Source: Mycobacterium sp. M26
GTDB taxonomy: Bacteria > Actinomycetota > Actinomycetes > Mycobacteriales > Mycobacteriaceae
Assembly: GCF_001494595.1 (NCBI RefSeq)
Contig: NZ_LN929908.1
Span: 682,001-746,000, forward strand
Direction of reading: 5' to 3'
Length of the DNA: 64,000 bases
Shown here: piece by piece, positions 35,281-45,325 of the stretch
Position numbering within the stretch: the stretch's first letter is position 1
Layout: each line of letters opens with the position of its first letter
Translations under genes and position numbers: made by a program
The notes under the pieces: model-generated
The model's input: the letters and a program-made list of their open reading frames with translations, nothing else
Databases searched by the model: none
Told to the model about the DNA's origin: nothing

Positions 35281-35931
35281 CGCGGACCGGATCGCCGCCG
35301 TCGTCACCGCGAGGTTGACGTCGGCCATCTGCGCGTCATCCACCCAGGTTCCGCTGGCGATCTCACTGGCCCGGCCCGAAACCCATTGCCAGCCGCGCTC
35401 ATTGAGTGACAACAGCACACCGAGCGCGTTCACGGTGTGCAACAGCGACACGATGGTGGCGGTCTGGGGGTCCGGCCGCTGACCGTCGAACAGCGCGGCC
35501 AGCAGAGCCGCCCGGGCCCGGTCCACCCGGGCGCGGTTGGCCATCGGCCACGCATACTCATTGCGGCGGAACCGATGTGAGGACAGCTGAATCTGGTGCA
35601 GCTGACCGGTCCGCAGCAGCTGATCGAGCACATCGTCCTCGGCGTGCTTGCGCAGCTTCGCGATCGCCGCGGCCGGCGTGATGGGCGCCTGCAACAGCAG
35701 AGCCAGCGCCGGGCGCAGCACCGGGTCCAGTGGGGGCGGCCCGGCCAGCGCGACCAGCCGGTCCGGGGGCACCGGTTCCTGCGGCAGCGCGGGCCGAACC
35801 CGGCACTCGTAGGCCAGGTCCAGAAGAACGGCGGCGGCCATCAGGCGCGCCACGGTGCCGCGTTCGACGGCAGGCTGGGCCGCTGCGTTGTCCAGCAGCA
35901 GGAGCAGGAGATCTTCGGCGATGCGGGCCAC
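35272..35931 (-). CDS. GPP34 (GOLPH3/VPS74-like) family protein
   Basis: 219 residues. Start MARIAEDLLLLLLDN and the alanine/leucine-rich helical body with QLSSHRFRRNEYAW match the GPP34 domain known from the Golgi protein GOLPH3, a phosphoinositide binder; bacterial members are frequent in actinomycetes and uncharacterised. GTG start, 11 bases after the greA stop on the same strand, so it is probably cotranscribed with greA. I do not know a counterpart between metB and greA in M. tuberculosis. Confidence 0.82.
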   Translation of the reverse strand: MARIAEDLLLLLLDNAAAQPAVERGTVARLMAAAVLLDLAYECRVRPALPQEPVPPDRLVALAGPPPLDPVLRPALALLLQAPITPAAAIAKLRKHAEDDVLDQLLRTGQLHQIQLSSHRFRRNEYAWPMANRARVDRARAALLAALFDGQRPDPQTATIVSLLHTVNALGVLLSLNERGWQWVSGRASEIASGTWVDDAQMADVNLAVTTAAIRSALA

Positions 35932-35942
35932 GCGTCGGCGGG

Positions 35943-36437
35943 CTAGCCCTGGTAGGGCTCCGCGCTGACCAGCGACACCTTGACGGTGTTGCCGTTGGGC
36001 ACGGTGTAGGTCCGCGTCTCGCCGACCTTGGCGTTGAGCAGGGCGGCGCCCAGCGGAGAGTTGGGGGAGTAGACCTCGAGCTTGTCGTGGTCGATGCCCT
36101 CCTGGCGGGTGGCGATCAGGAAGCTCTCGGTATCCGACTCGTCGCCGTCGTAGTAGACGGTGACGACCGAGCCGGGCAGCGCCACGCCGGAGACCTTGGG
36201 GGCCTCACCGACCTTGGCGGTGGTCAGCAGTTCCTGCAGCTGACGGATCCGCGCCTCTTCCTGGCCCTGCTGCTCGCGGGCGGCGTGGTAACCGCCGTTC
36301 TCCCGCAGGTCGCCTTCCTCGCGCCGGTCGTTGATCTCGGCGGCGATGACCGGACGATTGGCGATCAGCTGATCGAGCTCGCCCTTGAGCCGGTCATAAG
36401 ACTCCTGGGTCAGCCAGGTCACCTGGGTATCGGTCAT
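35943..36437 (-). CDS. greA: transcription elongation factor GreA
   Basis: 164 residues, the length of M. tuberculosis GreA (Rv1080c). The N-terminal coiled coil ([16 protein letters not shown] to about residue 80) carries [11 protein letters not shown] at its tip region, with the acidic residues that stimulate RNA cleavage by RNA polymerase; the C-terminal FKBP-like domain follows ([17 protein letters not shown]). ATG 36437 has GAGGAG 9 bases upstream. An open extension reaches 36611 but has no homology. Confidence 0.95.
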   Translation of the reverse strand: MTDTQVTWLTQESYDRLKGELDQLIANRPVIAAEINDRREEGDLRENGGYHAAREQQGQEEARIRQLQELLTTAKVGEAPKVSGVALPGSVVTVYYDGDESDTESFLIATRQEGIDHDKLEVYSPNSPLGAALLNAKVGETRTYTVPNGNTVKVSLVSAEPYQG

Positions 36438-36607
36438 CTCGTCGTGCTCCTCATTCGTTGGTTCCGCGGCGTCCGCGGTGCAGTCTGTCTGTCGCTGCCG
36501 GGAACATGCGGACGTTTCCGCGTGTATTGCCATCGAAGAGCTGCGTATAAACGCGCTAATGAAGCAATACACGGCTCCCAGCAGGAACCGTGTATCCGCC
36601 GAGTCTA
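36438..36607 (-). promoter_or_regulatory. greA promoter and structured 5' leader
   Basis: A -10 element TAGACT is read on the minus strand at 36607-36602. The roughly 155-base leader contains three pairing segments: 36588-36593 pairs with 36569-36574, while 36564-36573 pairs perfectly over 10 bp with 36521-36530. The two pairings share bases and exclude each other. Confidence 0.45.
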
Positions 36608-36694
36608 CCACCGACGCCGCTTCCGACTTTCATGATTTGGCAGTTCGGCGTTCGTTCGCAGGCCACCGCAGCGACGCCCGCGCCGTAGGTGAAC

Positions 36695-37126
36695 TTACGG
36701 CGTGACCAGGTACGACGGCACATCCATGCCGCAGCCGTAGATGTCTCCGACGTAGGGCTGCTTGTAGGACTTGACGGTGGCGGTGATCTGCACGGTCTTC
36801 TGGGTCGACGGCGGCACCAGGATTTCCCGCCGGCCCGTCTCGGCGCCGTCGCGCGACCGGACCCGCACGATGCAGTGCGCGGGCCGCGACGGGTCCTTTC
36901 GCGTCACGCTGATCGTGACCGATACCGTCTGGCTGTCCAGGACCTCGTAGGCGGCCATCGAGCCCTCGACGTCATTGCCCTCGAAGCGCTGGTAGCCCAG
37001 GATTGCGACCACAACGCCCAGCACCAGGGCCAGCGCACCCAGGGCGATGGCCAGCCGGCGCCGGGTCACCGGCGACATGCCCTGCCGGCCGTACCTGGAC
37101 TCGAGCTGGGTCGGGCTCTCGGTCAT
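36695..37126 (-). CDS. DUF4307 membrane protein (Rv1081c-like)
   Basis: 143 residues. One membrane segment ([19 protein letters not shown], about 24-43) after a short positive N-terminus; an extracellular beta-rich domain of about 100 residues follows with two cysteines (HCIVRV, YGCGMD). Matches the actinobacterial DUF4307 family and the Rv1081c position next to mca. Function unknown. Confidence 0.85.
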   Translation of the reverse strand: MTESPTQLESRYGRQGMSPVTRRRLAIALGALALVLGVVVAILGYQRFEGNDVEGSMAAYEVLDSQTVSVTISVTRKDPSRPAHCIVRVRSRDGAETGRREILVPPSTQKTVQITATVKSYKQPYVGDIYGCGMDVPSYLVTP

Positions 37127-37265
37127 CGTGTGGAGTGCATCTCTCGTCAGCGGGCTTGATTACGGGTATGCAAGCCGCGGATGGAACTATTGGACTATAG
37201 GACGTGCTGTGAGCGTTGCAGCACTACGCAGGGTGCAGCACGAACAAGAGCAGATCGAGGGAGAC

Positions 37266-38138
37266 GTGACCGAACTGCGGTTGATGGCCGTTCACGCCCA
37301 CCCGGACGACGAGTCCAGCAAGGGTGCGGCTACCTTGGCGCGCTATGCCGCCGAAGGACACCGGGTCCTGGTCGTCACGCTGACCGGAGGTGAGCGCGGG
37401 GACATCCTGAACCCGGCGATGGACCTGCCCGAGGTGCGCGGCCGCATCGCCGACGTCCGGCGTGACGAGATGGCCAGGGCAGCGGAGATCCTCGGCGTCG
37501 AACATCGCTGGCTGGGATTCGTCGACTCCGGGCTGCCCGAGGGTGACCCGCTGCCGCCGCTGCCGGAGGGCTGCTTCGCCGAGGTGCCACTGGAGCAGCC
37601 GGTGGCCGAACTGGTCAAGGTGATCCGCGACTTCCGTCCGCACGTGATGACCACCTACGACGAGAACGGTGGCTATCCGCACCCCGATCACATTCGCTGC
37701 CACCAGGTTTCGGTCGCGGCCTACGAAGCGGCTGCCGACGCCGGTCTGCATCCCGACGCCGGGGATCCGTGGAGCGTCAGCAAGCTCTACTACAACCATG
37801 GCTTCCTGCGGGCCCGACTGCAGATGCTGCAGGACGAGTTCGCCAAGAACGGCCAGGAGGGTCCGTTCGCCAAGTGGCTGGAGAACTGGGACCCGGAGAT
37901 CGACGTGCATGCGGGCCGGGTGACCACCCGGGTGCCGTGCTCGGAGTACTTCGCCGTCCGCGACGAGGCGCTCAAGGCACATGCCACCCAGATCGACCCC
38001 ACCGGTTTCTTCTTCGCGACACCCATAGAGTGGCAGCAGCGGTTGTGGCCCACCGAGGAGTTCGAACTGGCTCGCTCGCGGGTTCCCGCCGACCTGCCCG
38101 AAGATGACCTGTTCGCCGGAATCGAGATATTCGAGTGA
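37266..38138 (+). CDS. mca: mycothiol S-conjugate amidase
   Basis: 290 residues. LmbE/MshB-type zinc amidase: AHPDDES gives zinc ligands His12 and Asp15, and [10 protein letters not shown] the third His. It cleaves mycothiol conjugates of electrophiles and drugs to release a mercapturic acid and GlcN-inositol. GTG 37266 (AGGGAG just upstream) gives the family N-terminus [15 protein letters not shown]; longer open frames upstream are not supported. Orthologue of Rv1082. The next gene overlaps its stop (GTGA). Confidence 0.95.
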   Translation: MTELRLMAVHAHPDDESSKGAATLARYAAEGHRVLVVTLTGGERGDILNPAMDLPEVRGRIADVRRDEMARAAEILGVEHRWLGFVDSGLPEGDPLPPLPEGCFAEVPLEQPVAELVKVIRDFRPHVMTTYDENGGYPHPDHIRCHQVSVAAYEAAADAGLHPDAGDPWSVSKLYYNHGFLRARLQMLQDEFAKNGQEGPFAKWLENWDPEIDVHAGRVTTRVPCSEYFAVRDEALKAHATQIDPTGFFFATPIEWQQRLWPTEEFELARSRVPADLPEDDLFAGIEIFE

Positions 38139-38393
38139 TTGACCTGTTGACCACCGCGGTGTCGGTGCTCGCCGACCCCCCGAAGAACTCTGGGCCGGAC
38201 TTCGGCAAGGCCAGCCCGGTCGGTCTGCTGGTGATCGTGCTGCTGCTCATCGGCGTGTTCATCCTCGGCTGGTCGATGAACCGGCACCTCAAGAAGCTGC
38301 CGAAGAGTTTCGACGCCGAACCCGAGACGGTGACCGAGATCGAGGACGCCGCCGGGGAGAGCCAGGCTGACGCCGAGAGCGGGAAGCCGACCC

Positions 38394-38410
<17 letters not shown>
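38135..38410 (+). CDS. small single-pass membrane protein (Rv1083-like)
   Basis: 91 residues. One membrane segment ([20 protein letters not shown], about 29-48) and an acidic C-terminal tail. GTG start overlaps the mca stop by four bases, so it is translationally coupled. It also overlaps the start of the following gene by 17 bases. Conserved next to mca in mycobacteria; function unknown. Confidence 0.82.
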
Positions 38411-40394
<1,984 letters not shown>

Positions 40395-40404
40395 CGTTCC
40401 GGCC

Positions 40405-40764
40405 ATGCCGAGTGCCGAGCAGATCACCCAGACCGTCACCCAGTATCTCGACTTCGTCGCCAAGGGCGACGCCGACAGCATTGCGACGCTGTATGCCGCC
40501 GACGCGACCGTCGAGGATCCGGTCGGTGGCGAGGTCCACATCGGCCGGCAGGCCATCCGCGCCTTCTACACCGCGGTCGAAAACGCCAATGGCCAAGCGG
40601 ATGTCGAGACGTTGCGGGTGCTCGGCCACGAGGCGGCGTTCTACTGGACGCTGGCCATCCACGGCATGAAGATCAGCATCATCAGCGTGATGACGTTCGA
40701 CGACGAGGCCAAGATCGCCTCGATGAAGGCCTACTGGGGCCCGGAGAACATCAGCACGGGCTAG
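40405..40764 (+). CDS. NTF2-like (ketosteroid isomerase-type) protein
   Basis: 119 residues, a single SnoaL/ketosteroid isomerase-like fold. TVTQYLDFVAKGDADSIATL begins the domain, ATVEDPVGGEV has the Asp that corresponds to the steroid isomerase base, and the C-terminus is strand-rich. A steroid Delta5-isomerase function is possible but the fold is promiscuous. ATG 40405 fits the leaderless promoter; an open GTG at 40381 lies inside the previous gene. Convergent with the haemolysin III gene, which ends 2 bases downstream. Confidence 0.78.
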   Translation: MPSAEQITQTVTQYLDFVAKGDADSIATLYAADATVEDPVGGEVHIGRQAIRAFYTAVENANGQADVETLRVLGHEAAFYWTLAIHGMKISIISVMTFDDEAKIASMKAYWGPENISTG

Positions 40765-40765
40765 C

Positions 40766-41500
40766 TCAGAAGACCGCGAACCACATCGCGATGTAGTGGC
40801 AGATCGCCGCGACCGCGGTGCAGGCGTGGAAGAACTCGTGATGGCCGAACGTCGTCGGCCACGGGTTGGGCCACTTCAGTCCGTAGAGCACGCCGCCGAT
40901 GCTGTACAGCGCGCCGCCGACGATCAGCAGCACCATGGCCGCGACGCCGGCGCCGTTCATGATCGGCACGATGAACCAGACGGCCACCCAGCCGAGCAGC
41001 AGGTAGAGCGGAACGCCGACCCAGCGCGGCGCGGACGGCCAGAAGCACTTCAACAGCACTCCGGCCGCCGCGCCACTCCAGACGATGGTGAGCAGAATGG
41101 CGCCGCTGCGTTCGGGCAACGCCAGCATGGCGAACGGGGTGTAGCTGCCGGCGATGAAGATGAAGATCATCGAATGATCGAGGCGCTTCATCCACTTGCG
41201 CGCCGACGGCGAGGTCCAGTTGACCCGGTGGTAGGTGCCGCTGACAGTGAACATCGCCACGATCGTCAGCGTGTAGATCAGGGTGGAGATACCGGCCCGG
41301 GTGCCCTGCAAGGACCACGACACCGAGACCAGCGCGGCGCCGGCGATGGCCGCGATCACGGCGGCGTAGACGTGAATCCAGCCCCGCAGGCGCGGTTTTC
41401 CGAGGAATTCGACGGCGGCGTCGACGACGGCTTCGGGGAAGTCCTCGGCGTCTGACGACTGGGAGCGACGGGGGTCGGCGGTGTCGACTCCTGAGGTCAT
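40766..41500 (-). CDS. haemolysin III/PAQR-family membrane protein (Rv1085c-like)
   Basis: 244 residues, seven membrane segments. Family features: SGTYHRVNW near the second segment, [16 protein letters not shown] in the third, and [11 protein letters not shown] near the end; these His/Asp residues form the putative metal site of the PAQR/haemolysin III family. ATG 41500 has GGAGGTGAC just upstream. Orthologue of Rv1085c. A haemolytic role is not implied. Confidence 0.9.
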   Translation of the reverse strand: MTSGVDTADPRRSQSSDAEDFPEAVVDAAVEFLGKPRLRGWIHVYAAVIAAIAGAALVSVSWSLQGTRAGISTLIYTLTIVAMFTVSGTYHRVNWTSPSARKWMKRLDHSMIFIFIAGSYTPFAMLALPERSGAILLTIVWSGAAAGVLLKCFWPSAPRWVGVPLYLLLGWVAVWFIVPIMNGAGVAAMVLLIVGGALYSIGGVLYGLKWPNPWPTTFGHHEFFHACTAVAAICHYIAMWFAVF

Positions 41501-41539
41501 GTCACCTCCATTGCGCACGGGGGTACGTGATGCTCACAG

Positions 41540-41545
41540 TAGTCT
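41540..41545 (+). promoter_or_regulatory. -10 element, leaderless start for prenyl synthase
   Basis: TAGTCT lies 8 bases before GTG 41554, with no ribosome site. It supports the GTG start over the open ATG at 41530. Confidence 0.55.
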
Positions 41546-41553
41546 TACTTGTC

Positions 41554-42348
41554 GTGGAGATCATTCCGCCTCGCCTCAAAGAACCGGCTTACCGGCTCTA
41601 CGAGATGCGGCTGCGCCAGGAGCTCGCGCGCTCGAAGTCCGAGCTACCGCGGCACATCGCAGTTCTGTGCGACGGCAACCGGCGCTGGGCTCGTGACGCT
41701 GGTCACGACGATGTCAGCTACGGCTACCGGATGGGCGCCAAGAAGATCGCCGAGATGCTGCGCTGGTGCGCCGACGCCGGCATCGAGATGGCCACCGTGT
41801 ATCTGCTGTCCACCGAGAATTTGCAGCGCGACCCCGACGAGCTGGCCGCCCTGATTGAGATCATCACCGACGTCGTCGAGGAGATCTGCGCGCCGACGAA
41901 CCGGTGGAGCGCACGCACGGTCGGTGATCTGGAGCTCCTGGGGGAGGAGCCGGCCCGCCGCGTCCGCGAGGCCGTCGACAGCACCGCCGGGCTGCCGCCG
42001 GCGTCCTTTCACGTCAACGTCGCCGTCGGATACGGCGGACGCCAGGAGATCGTCGACGCGGTGCGGGCGCTGCTGAGCAAGGAACTGGCCAACGGCGCCA
42101 CCGCCGAACAGCTCGTCGAAGCCGTGACCATCGACGGCATCTCGGAGAACCTGTACACCTCCGGCCAGCCTGACCCCGACCTGGTGATCCGCACCTCCGG
42201 CGAGCAGCGGCTCTCCGGATTCCTGTTGTGGCAGAGCGCCTATTCGGAGATGTGGTTCACCGAGGCGCACTGGCCGGCCTTCCGCCGGGTCGACTTCCTG
42301 CGCGCGTTGCGCGACTACAGCCGCCGTCACCGCCGCTTCGGTCAGTAG
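41554..42348 (+). CDS. short-chain cis-prenyltransferase, (Z,E)-farnesyl diphosphate synthase type (Rv1086-like)
   Basis: 264 residues. Undecaprenyl-synthase fold: HIAVLCDGNRRWAR is the diphosphate-binding motif with the essential Asp, YLLSTENLQRDPDEL and IRTSGEQRLSGFLLWQ are later conserved regions, and YSEMWFTEAHWP the C-terminal motif. Nearly identical in layout to Rv1086, which makes omega,E,Z-farnesyl diphosphate for decaprenyl phosphate and cell-wall synthesis. GTG 41554 gives the N-terminus VEIIPPRLKEP of that protein. Confidence 0.92.
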   Translation: MEIIPPRLKEPAYRLYEMRLRQELARSKSELPRHIAVLCDGNRRWARDAGHDDVSYGYRMGAKKIAEMLRWCADAGIEMATVYLLSTENLQRDPDELAALIEIITDVVEEICAPTNRWSARTVGDLELLGEEPARRVREAVDSTAGLPPASFHVNVAVGYGGRQEIVDAVRALLSKELANGATAEQLVEAVTIDGISENLYTSGQPDPDLVIRTSGEQRLSGFLLWQSAYSEMWFTEAHWPAFRRVDFLRALRDYSRRHRRFGQ

Positions 42349-42367
42349 CGCGTGACACACTGAGATC

Positions 42368-43738
42368 ATGGCTGCGCTCTCGGCAGTGGTCTTCACGCTG
42401 AGCTGGTGGCTGGGCCTGTATCTGCTGGCACGCGACCCGCGTAAGCCGGTCCTGGCTCTCGCCGCCATCGGGCTGTGCGGTTTCGCCGCCGTGGTGGCGC
42501 TGGACGCCGTGCGGCTGGTCAGCGTCGCGCACGCCGACCTGCTGGGCCAGATCGAGATCTATCTGGTGGCCGTGCCCGGAGTGGCGTGGTTCGCCGTGGT
42601 GCTGGAGCTGGCGCGTCCCTCGGACACCTGGCGCAGCCGGGCCACCGAGCTGACCCTGATCGCGGTGGTGGCCACGCTGGCCATCGTCGGTGCCGCGATG
42701 GCCGGCAGTGTGGAGGGTCCGTTGCGAGCCGGGCACTGGGTGATGTTCGCGGTGATCTCGGCCTCGACGCTCGGGGCGATGGTGGCCGCGGTGCGCCGGC
42801 CGTCGCAGCCGGCGCGGGTCGCAGGCGTGGTGGTCATTGCGACCTTGTTCTTCGCGCTGGGCAACGCGATCCTGGTGATTCCGCTGGGCTTGCTGCCGAG
42901 CTGGCTTGCCTTGGCCTCCACCGGTTTTGACGTCCTGCTGCTGGGTGTGGCCGTCGCGTTGTGGGATGCCTTCGATGAAGGTCAGGCCTTGCGGGCCGAC
43001 ATGCTGCGGTCTTTCGCCGGGACCGTGGTGGTGGCCGTGCTGTTCGGCGGGCAGGCGCTGATCGGGATGGCCGTGGTCGACGGTGGGGGACCGGGCCGCA
43101 CCGCGCTGACGGTTCTGCTGTTCACCAGCCTGGCGATCTCGATCGCCATCACGGTGCTGGCCGATCCGTTGGCCGGTCTGCTGGACCGGCTGGCCTTCTC
43201 TCGCTCGCCCCGGCTGTCCGCCGAGCGCGCGGCACTGCGCAGCACCGAGGCGGCGCTGCCGTTGGTGGCGCCGAATCCGTTGGACGGGGTGGACGAGGAG
43301 ACGTTCGTTCGGCTGACCCGCCGGGCTCTCGGGCATTACAGCGATCTGTCCAAACTCGTGGCCAGCCCGCTAACGCAACTTCCGCTGATCGGCGAGCGGC
43401 TGGCCGCCCGCGGCGCTCCCGACCAGCCGCTGGAACGGGCCAACGAACTGCGGGCCCTGCTGGCCGATCACATCGTGCGGCTCAAGCCGCGTGACGGCGG
43501 TGAGTTCGGCACCACCGAACACTGGCGCTACTACAACTCGCTGTACTTCCCGTATGTGGTCGGCGTCCGGGCCTACGCCCAGAACGCGACGGCAGCCGGC
43601 CTCGATCCGGTGGCCCGGCAGGCCTGGCAGTGGTTCGTCACCGAGGTACCGCAGCGCTCGCTTCACAATTGGCAGAACGCGGCCGCCCGATTGATCGCCG
43701 CGGACCTGCGGGCTCAGGTGGCAGTCGCCGGCTCCTGA
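42368..43738 (+). CDS. polytopic membrane protein of unknown function
   Basis: 456 residues. About eight hydrophobic segments in residues 1-270 (FTLSWWLGLYLLA at the start; FDVLLLGVAVALWDAFDEGQ), arranged like the membrane part of some sensor proteins, then a soluble C-terminal domain of about 185 residues (FVRLTRRALGHYSDLSKLVA, LKPRDGGEFGTTEHWRYYN). No kinase, cyclase or receiver motifs were seen in the C-terminal part. The family is unknown to me. It follows the prenyl synthase gene by 19 bases. Confidence 0.7.
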   Translation: MAALSAVVFTLSWWLGLYLLARDPRKPVLALAAIGLCGFAAVVALDAVRLVSVAHADLLGQIEIYLVAVPGVAWFAVVLELARPSDTWRSRATELTLIAVVATLAIVGAAMAGSVEGPLRAGHWVMFAVISASTLGAMVAAVRRPSQPARVAGVVVIATLFFALGNAILVIPLGLLPSWLALASTGFDVLLLGVAVALWDAFDEGQALRADMLRSFAGTVVVAVLFGGQALIGMAVVDGGGPGRTALTVLLFTSLAISIAITVLADPLAGLLDRLAFSRSPRLSAERAALRSTEAALPLVAPNPLDGVDEETFVRLTRRALGHYSDLSKLVASPLTQLPLIGERLAARGAPDQPLERANELRALLADHIVRLKPRDGGEFGTTEHWRYYNSLYFPYVVGVRAYAQNATAAGLDPVARQAWQWFVTEVPQRSLHNWQNAAARLIAADLRAQVAVAGS

Positions 43739-43850
43739 AGGTCGCTGACCTGCAGTTGGCAGTAGCTGGCAGTGCCGGGCGTCGATCTGGCAGTGACTTA
43801 CGAGCAGCCTCGAAGGTGTCCGAACCACCGCTCAACGAGGAGCAGTTGTC

Positions 43851-44252
43851 ATGACCGCCATCGCCACCCGACCCTTGTCGGATTCCACGGATTCACTGCT
43901 GCGGTTCGCGCTGCGGCTCGACGCCACCCTGACCGGCTTCCTCGGGTTGGGCATCGCGATGATGGCTGACCCGATGGCCCGGCTCACCGGGCTTACTCCG
44001 CTTCAGGAGTACGTCATCGGTGCGGCCTTCGTGCTCTACGGCGTCGGCGTCTACGCGCTGGCCGCGATGCCCGACATCCGTAGGGTCGGCATCGCTCTGG
44101 TGGCGGCCAACACGGTCGGCACGGCCGGCTTCATCGCGGTCGCCGCAGCGGTGCCGCTGGCCACCGGGGGCGTGGCCGTGGCCCTCGCGTGCTCGGCATA
44201 CACCGCTTCGTTCGCCGTTCTGCAGTACCTCGGAGTGCGCCGTCTGGCGTGA
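43851..44252 (+). CDS. small four-helix membrane protein, paralogue 1
   Basis: 133 residues with four membrane segments. It shares with the next gene the pattern TDSLLR-x-ALR-x-DA...G..GL......ADP...LTGL....EY.IGA.F..Y and an identical QYLGVRR ending, so the two are tandem duplicates. ACGAGGAG lies upstream of the ATG. Function unknown; the size and layout resemble DoxX-like or SPW-type small membrane proteins. Confidence 0.75.
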   Translation: MTAIATRPLSDSTDSLLRFALRLDATLTGFLGLGIAMMADPMARLTGLTPLQEYVIGAAFVLYGVGVYALAAMPDIRRVGIALVAANTVGTAGFIAVAAAVPLATGGVAVALACSAYTASFAVLQYLGVRRLA

Positions 44253-44262
44253 CTCCCGCCCC

Positions 44263-44315
44263 GCCGGTGTGGGGCACCGCCGTAGAGGTTTCGGCGCGGG
44301 CCCCGCACCGGCTTT
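44263..44315 (+). terminator. hairpin between the tandem membrane genes
   Basis: Arms 44263-44275 and 44300-44312 match at 12 of 13 positions and are followed by TTTCCC. It could reduce read-through into paralogue 2. Confidence 0.5.
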
Positions 44316-44342
44316 CCCTGACCCACCGAGAAAGGACCATTC

Positions 44343-44738
44343 ATGACCACTCTGACCACTGGAACTGACTCGCTGCTGCGGCTGGCGTTGCGCATCGACG
44401 CGGTGTTCTCCGGATTGTGCGGCCTCGCCCTGATCGTCGCGGCCGACCCGCTCTCCGAGCTAACTGGGCTGCCGACGGCGGCCGAGTACGCCATCGGCGC
44501 CACCTTCCTGATCTACGCCACGGCCATCTTTCTGGCATCCCGGCTCGAGCGGGTCCGCACGGCCGGTATCGCGTTCGCCATCGCCAACGTGTTGTTCACC
44601 GTGACGACGGTCGCCGTGGTGCTGGCCCGGCCGCTGGAGTTGACCACTGCGGGTGTGGTGGCCGTGCTCGCAGCGGGCGTGGCCACCCTGGTGTTCGCCG
44701 ACCTGCAGTACCTGGGCGTGCGACGGATCAAGGCCTAG
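44343..44738 (+). CDS. small four-helix membrane protein, paralogue 2
   Basis: 131 residues, tandem duplicate of the gene at 43851 (start TDSLLRLALRIDAVFSGLCG; end LQYLGVRRIKA). GAGAAAGGA precedes the ATG. Four membrane segments, no recognised enzymatic motif. Its TAG overlaps the stop codon of the convergent PGRS remnant (CTAG shared). Confidence 0.75.
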   Translation: MTTLTTGTDSLLRLALRIDAVFSGLCGLALIVAADPLSELTGLPTAAEYAIGATFLIYATAIFLASRLERVRTAGIAFAIANVLFTVTTVAVVLARPLELTTAGVVAVLAAGVATLVFADLQYLGVRRIKA

Positions 44739-45242
44739 GGCGAGCCGTTCGCCCCGGTGGATCCTGTTGTCCCCGGGAACGATCCACTGCCGCCCGGTCC
44801 GCCGGTGCCACCGAAGGCCGCGCCGCCGGCGGACGTCGCGTTGCCTCCTGGCCCGCCGTCGCCGCCATTGGCACCACCGGAGGTGCCGGCGCCCCCCTGG
44901 CCGCCGTCTCCGCCGTTCGCGTCTCCCGATCCCGAGGTGTTGGCCACACCGCCCCCGCCGCCGGTACCGCCTTGGGTGCTCCCTGCGCCGCCAGTACCGC
45001 CATCGCCGCCGTAGACGTTTCCGGTCGACGAGGGATTGAAGTTGAACGCGCTGCCGCCCAATCCGCCGTTGGCGCCAGTGGCGTTGTTGGAGTCACCGCC
45101 CCGGCCGCCAACGCCGCCCAAGGTGTCACCGTTACCGGCGCCGACCGCCGACCCGCCCGAGCCGCCGATGCCGCCGGTGCTTCCGTAGCCGCCCTGGCCG
45201 CCGTTGCCGCCGACGCTGTTGCTGGAACCCGCTCATCACTCT
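44735..45242 (-). pseudogene. PGRS-type glycine-rich protein remnant, N-terminus missing (unit C)
   Basis: In-frame glycine-rich repeats run from about 45229 to the stop at 44735 (SNSVGGNGGQGGYG through GTTGSTGANGSP). The frame is open but joins directly, after the bases ATGA, to the 93-bp repeat that also precedes the start of the second PGRS unit. No signal-anchor or N-terminal domain like those of units A and B is present. A TTG at 45121 could start a 128-residue product. It is best read as the 3' part of a third PGRS gene truncated by recombination or by assembly at the repeat. Confidence 0.7.
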
Positions 45243-45325
45243 TCCCCCTGATCTACGTGGTTGTGCCCGGCGCGCCATCGGCGCCGTTGGTGCCTGGGAA
45301 GGTTCCCGTGCCACCTGTTCCTGGT
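45233..45325. repeat. 93-bp direct repeat, copy at the B/C junction
   Basis: Identical over 93 bp to 48492-48584. On the minus strand it encodes the PGRS C-terminal segment GTFPGTNGADGAPGTTT, the TAG stop, a ribosome site (GGGGAAG) and the ATGA of the next unit. Confidence 0.95.
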
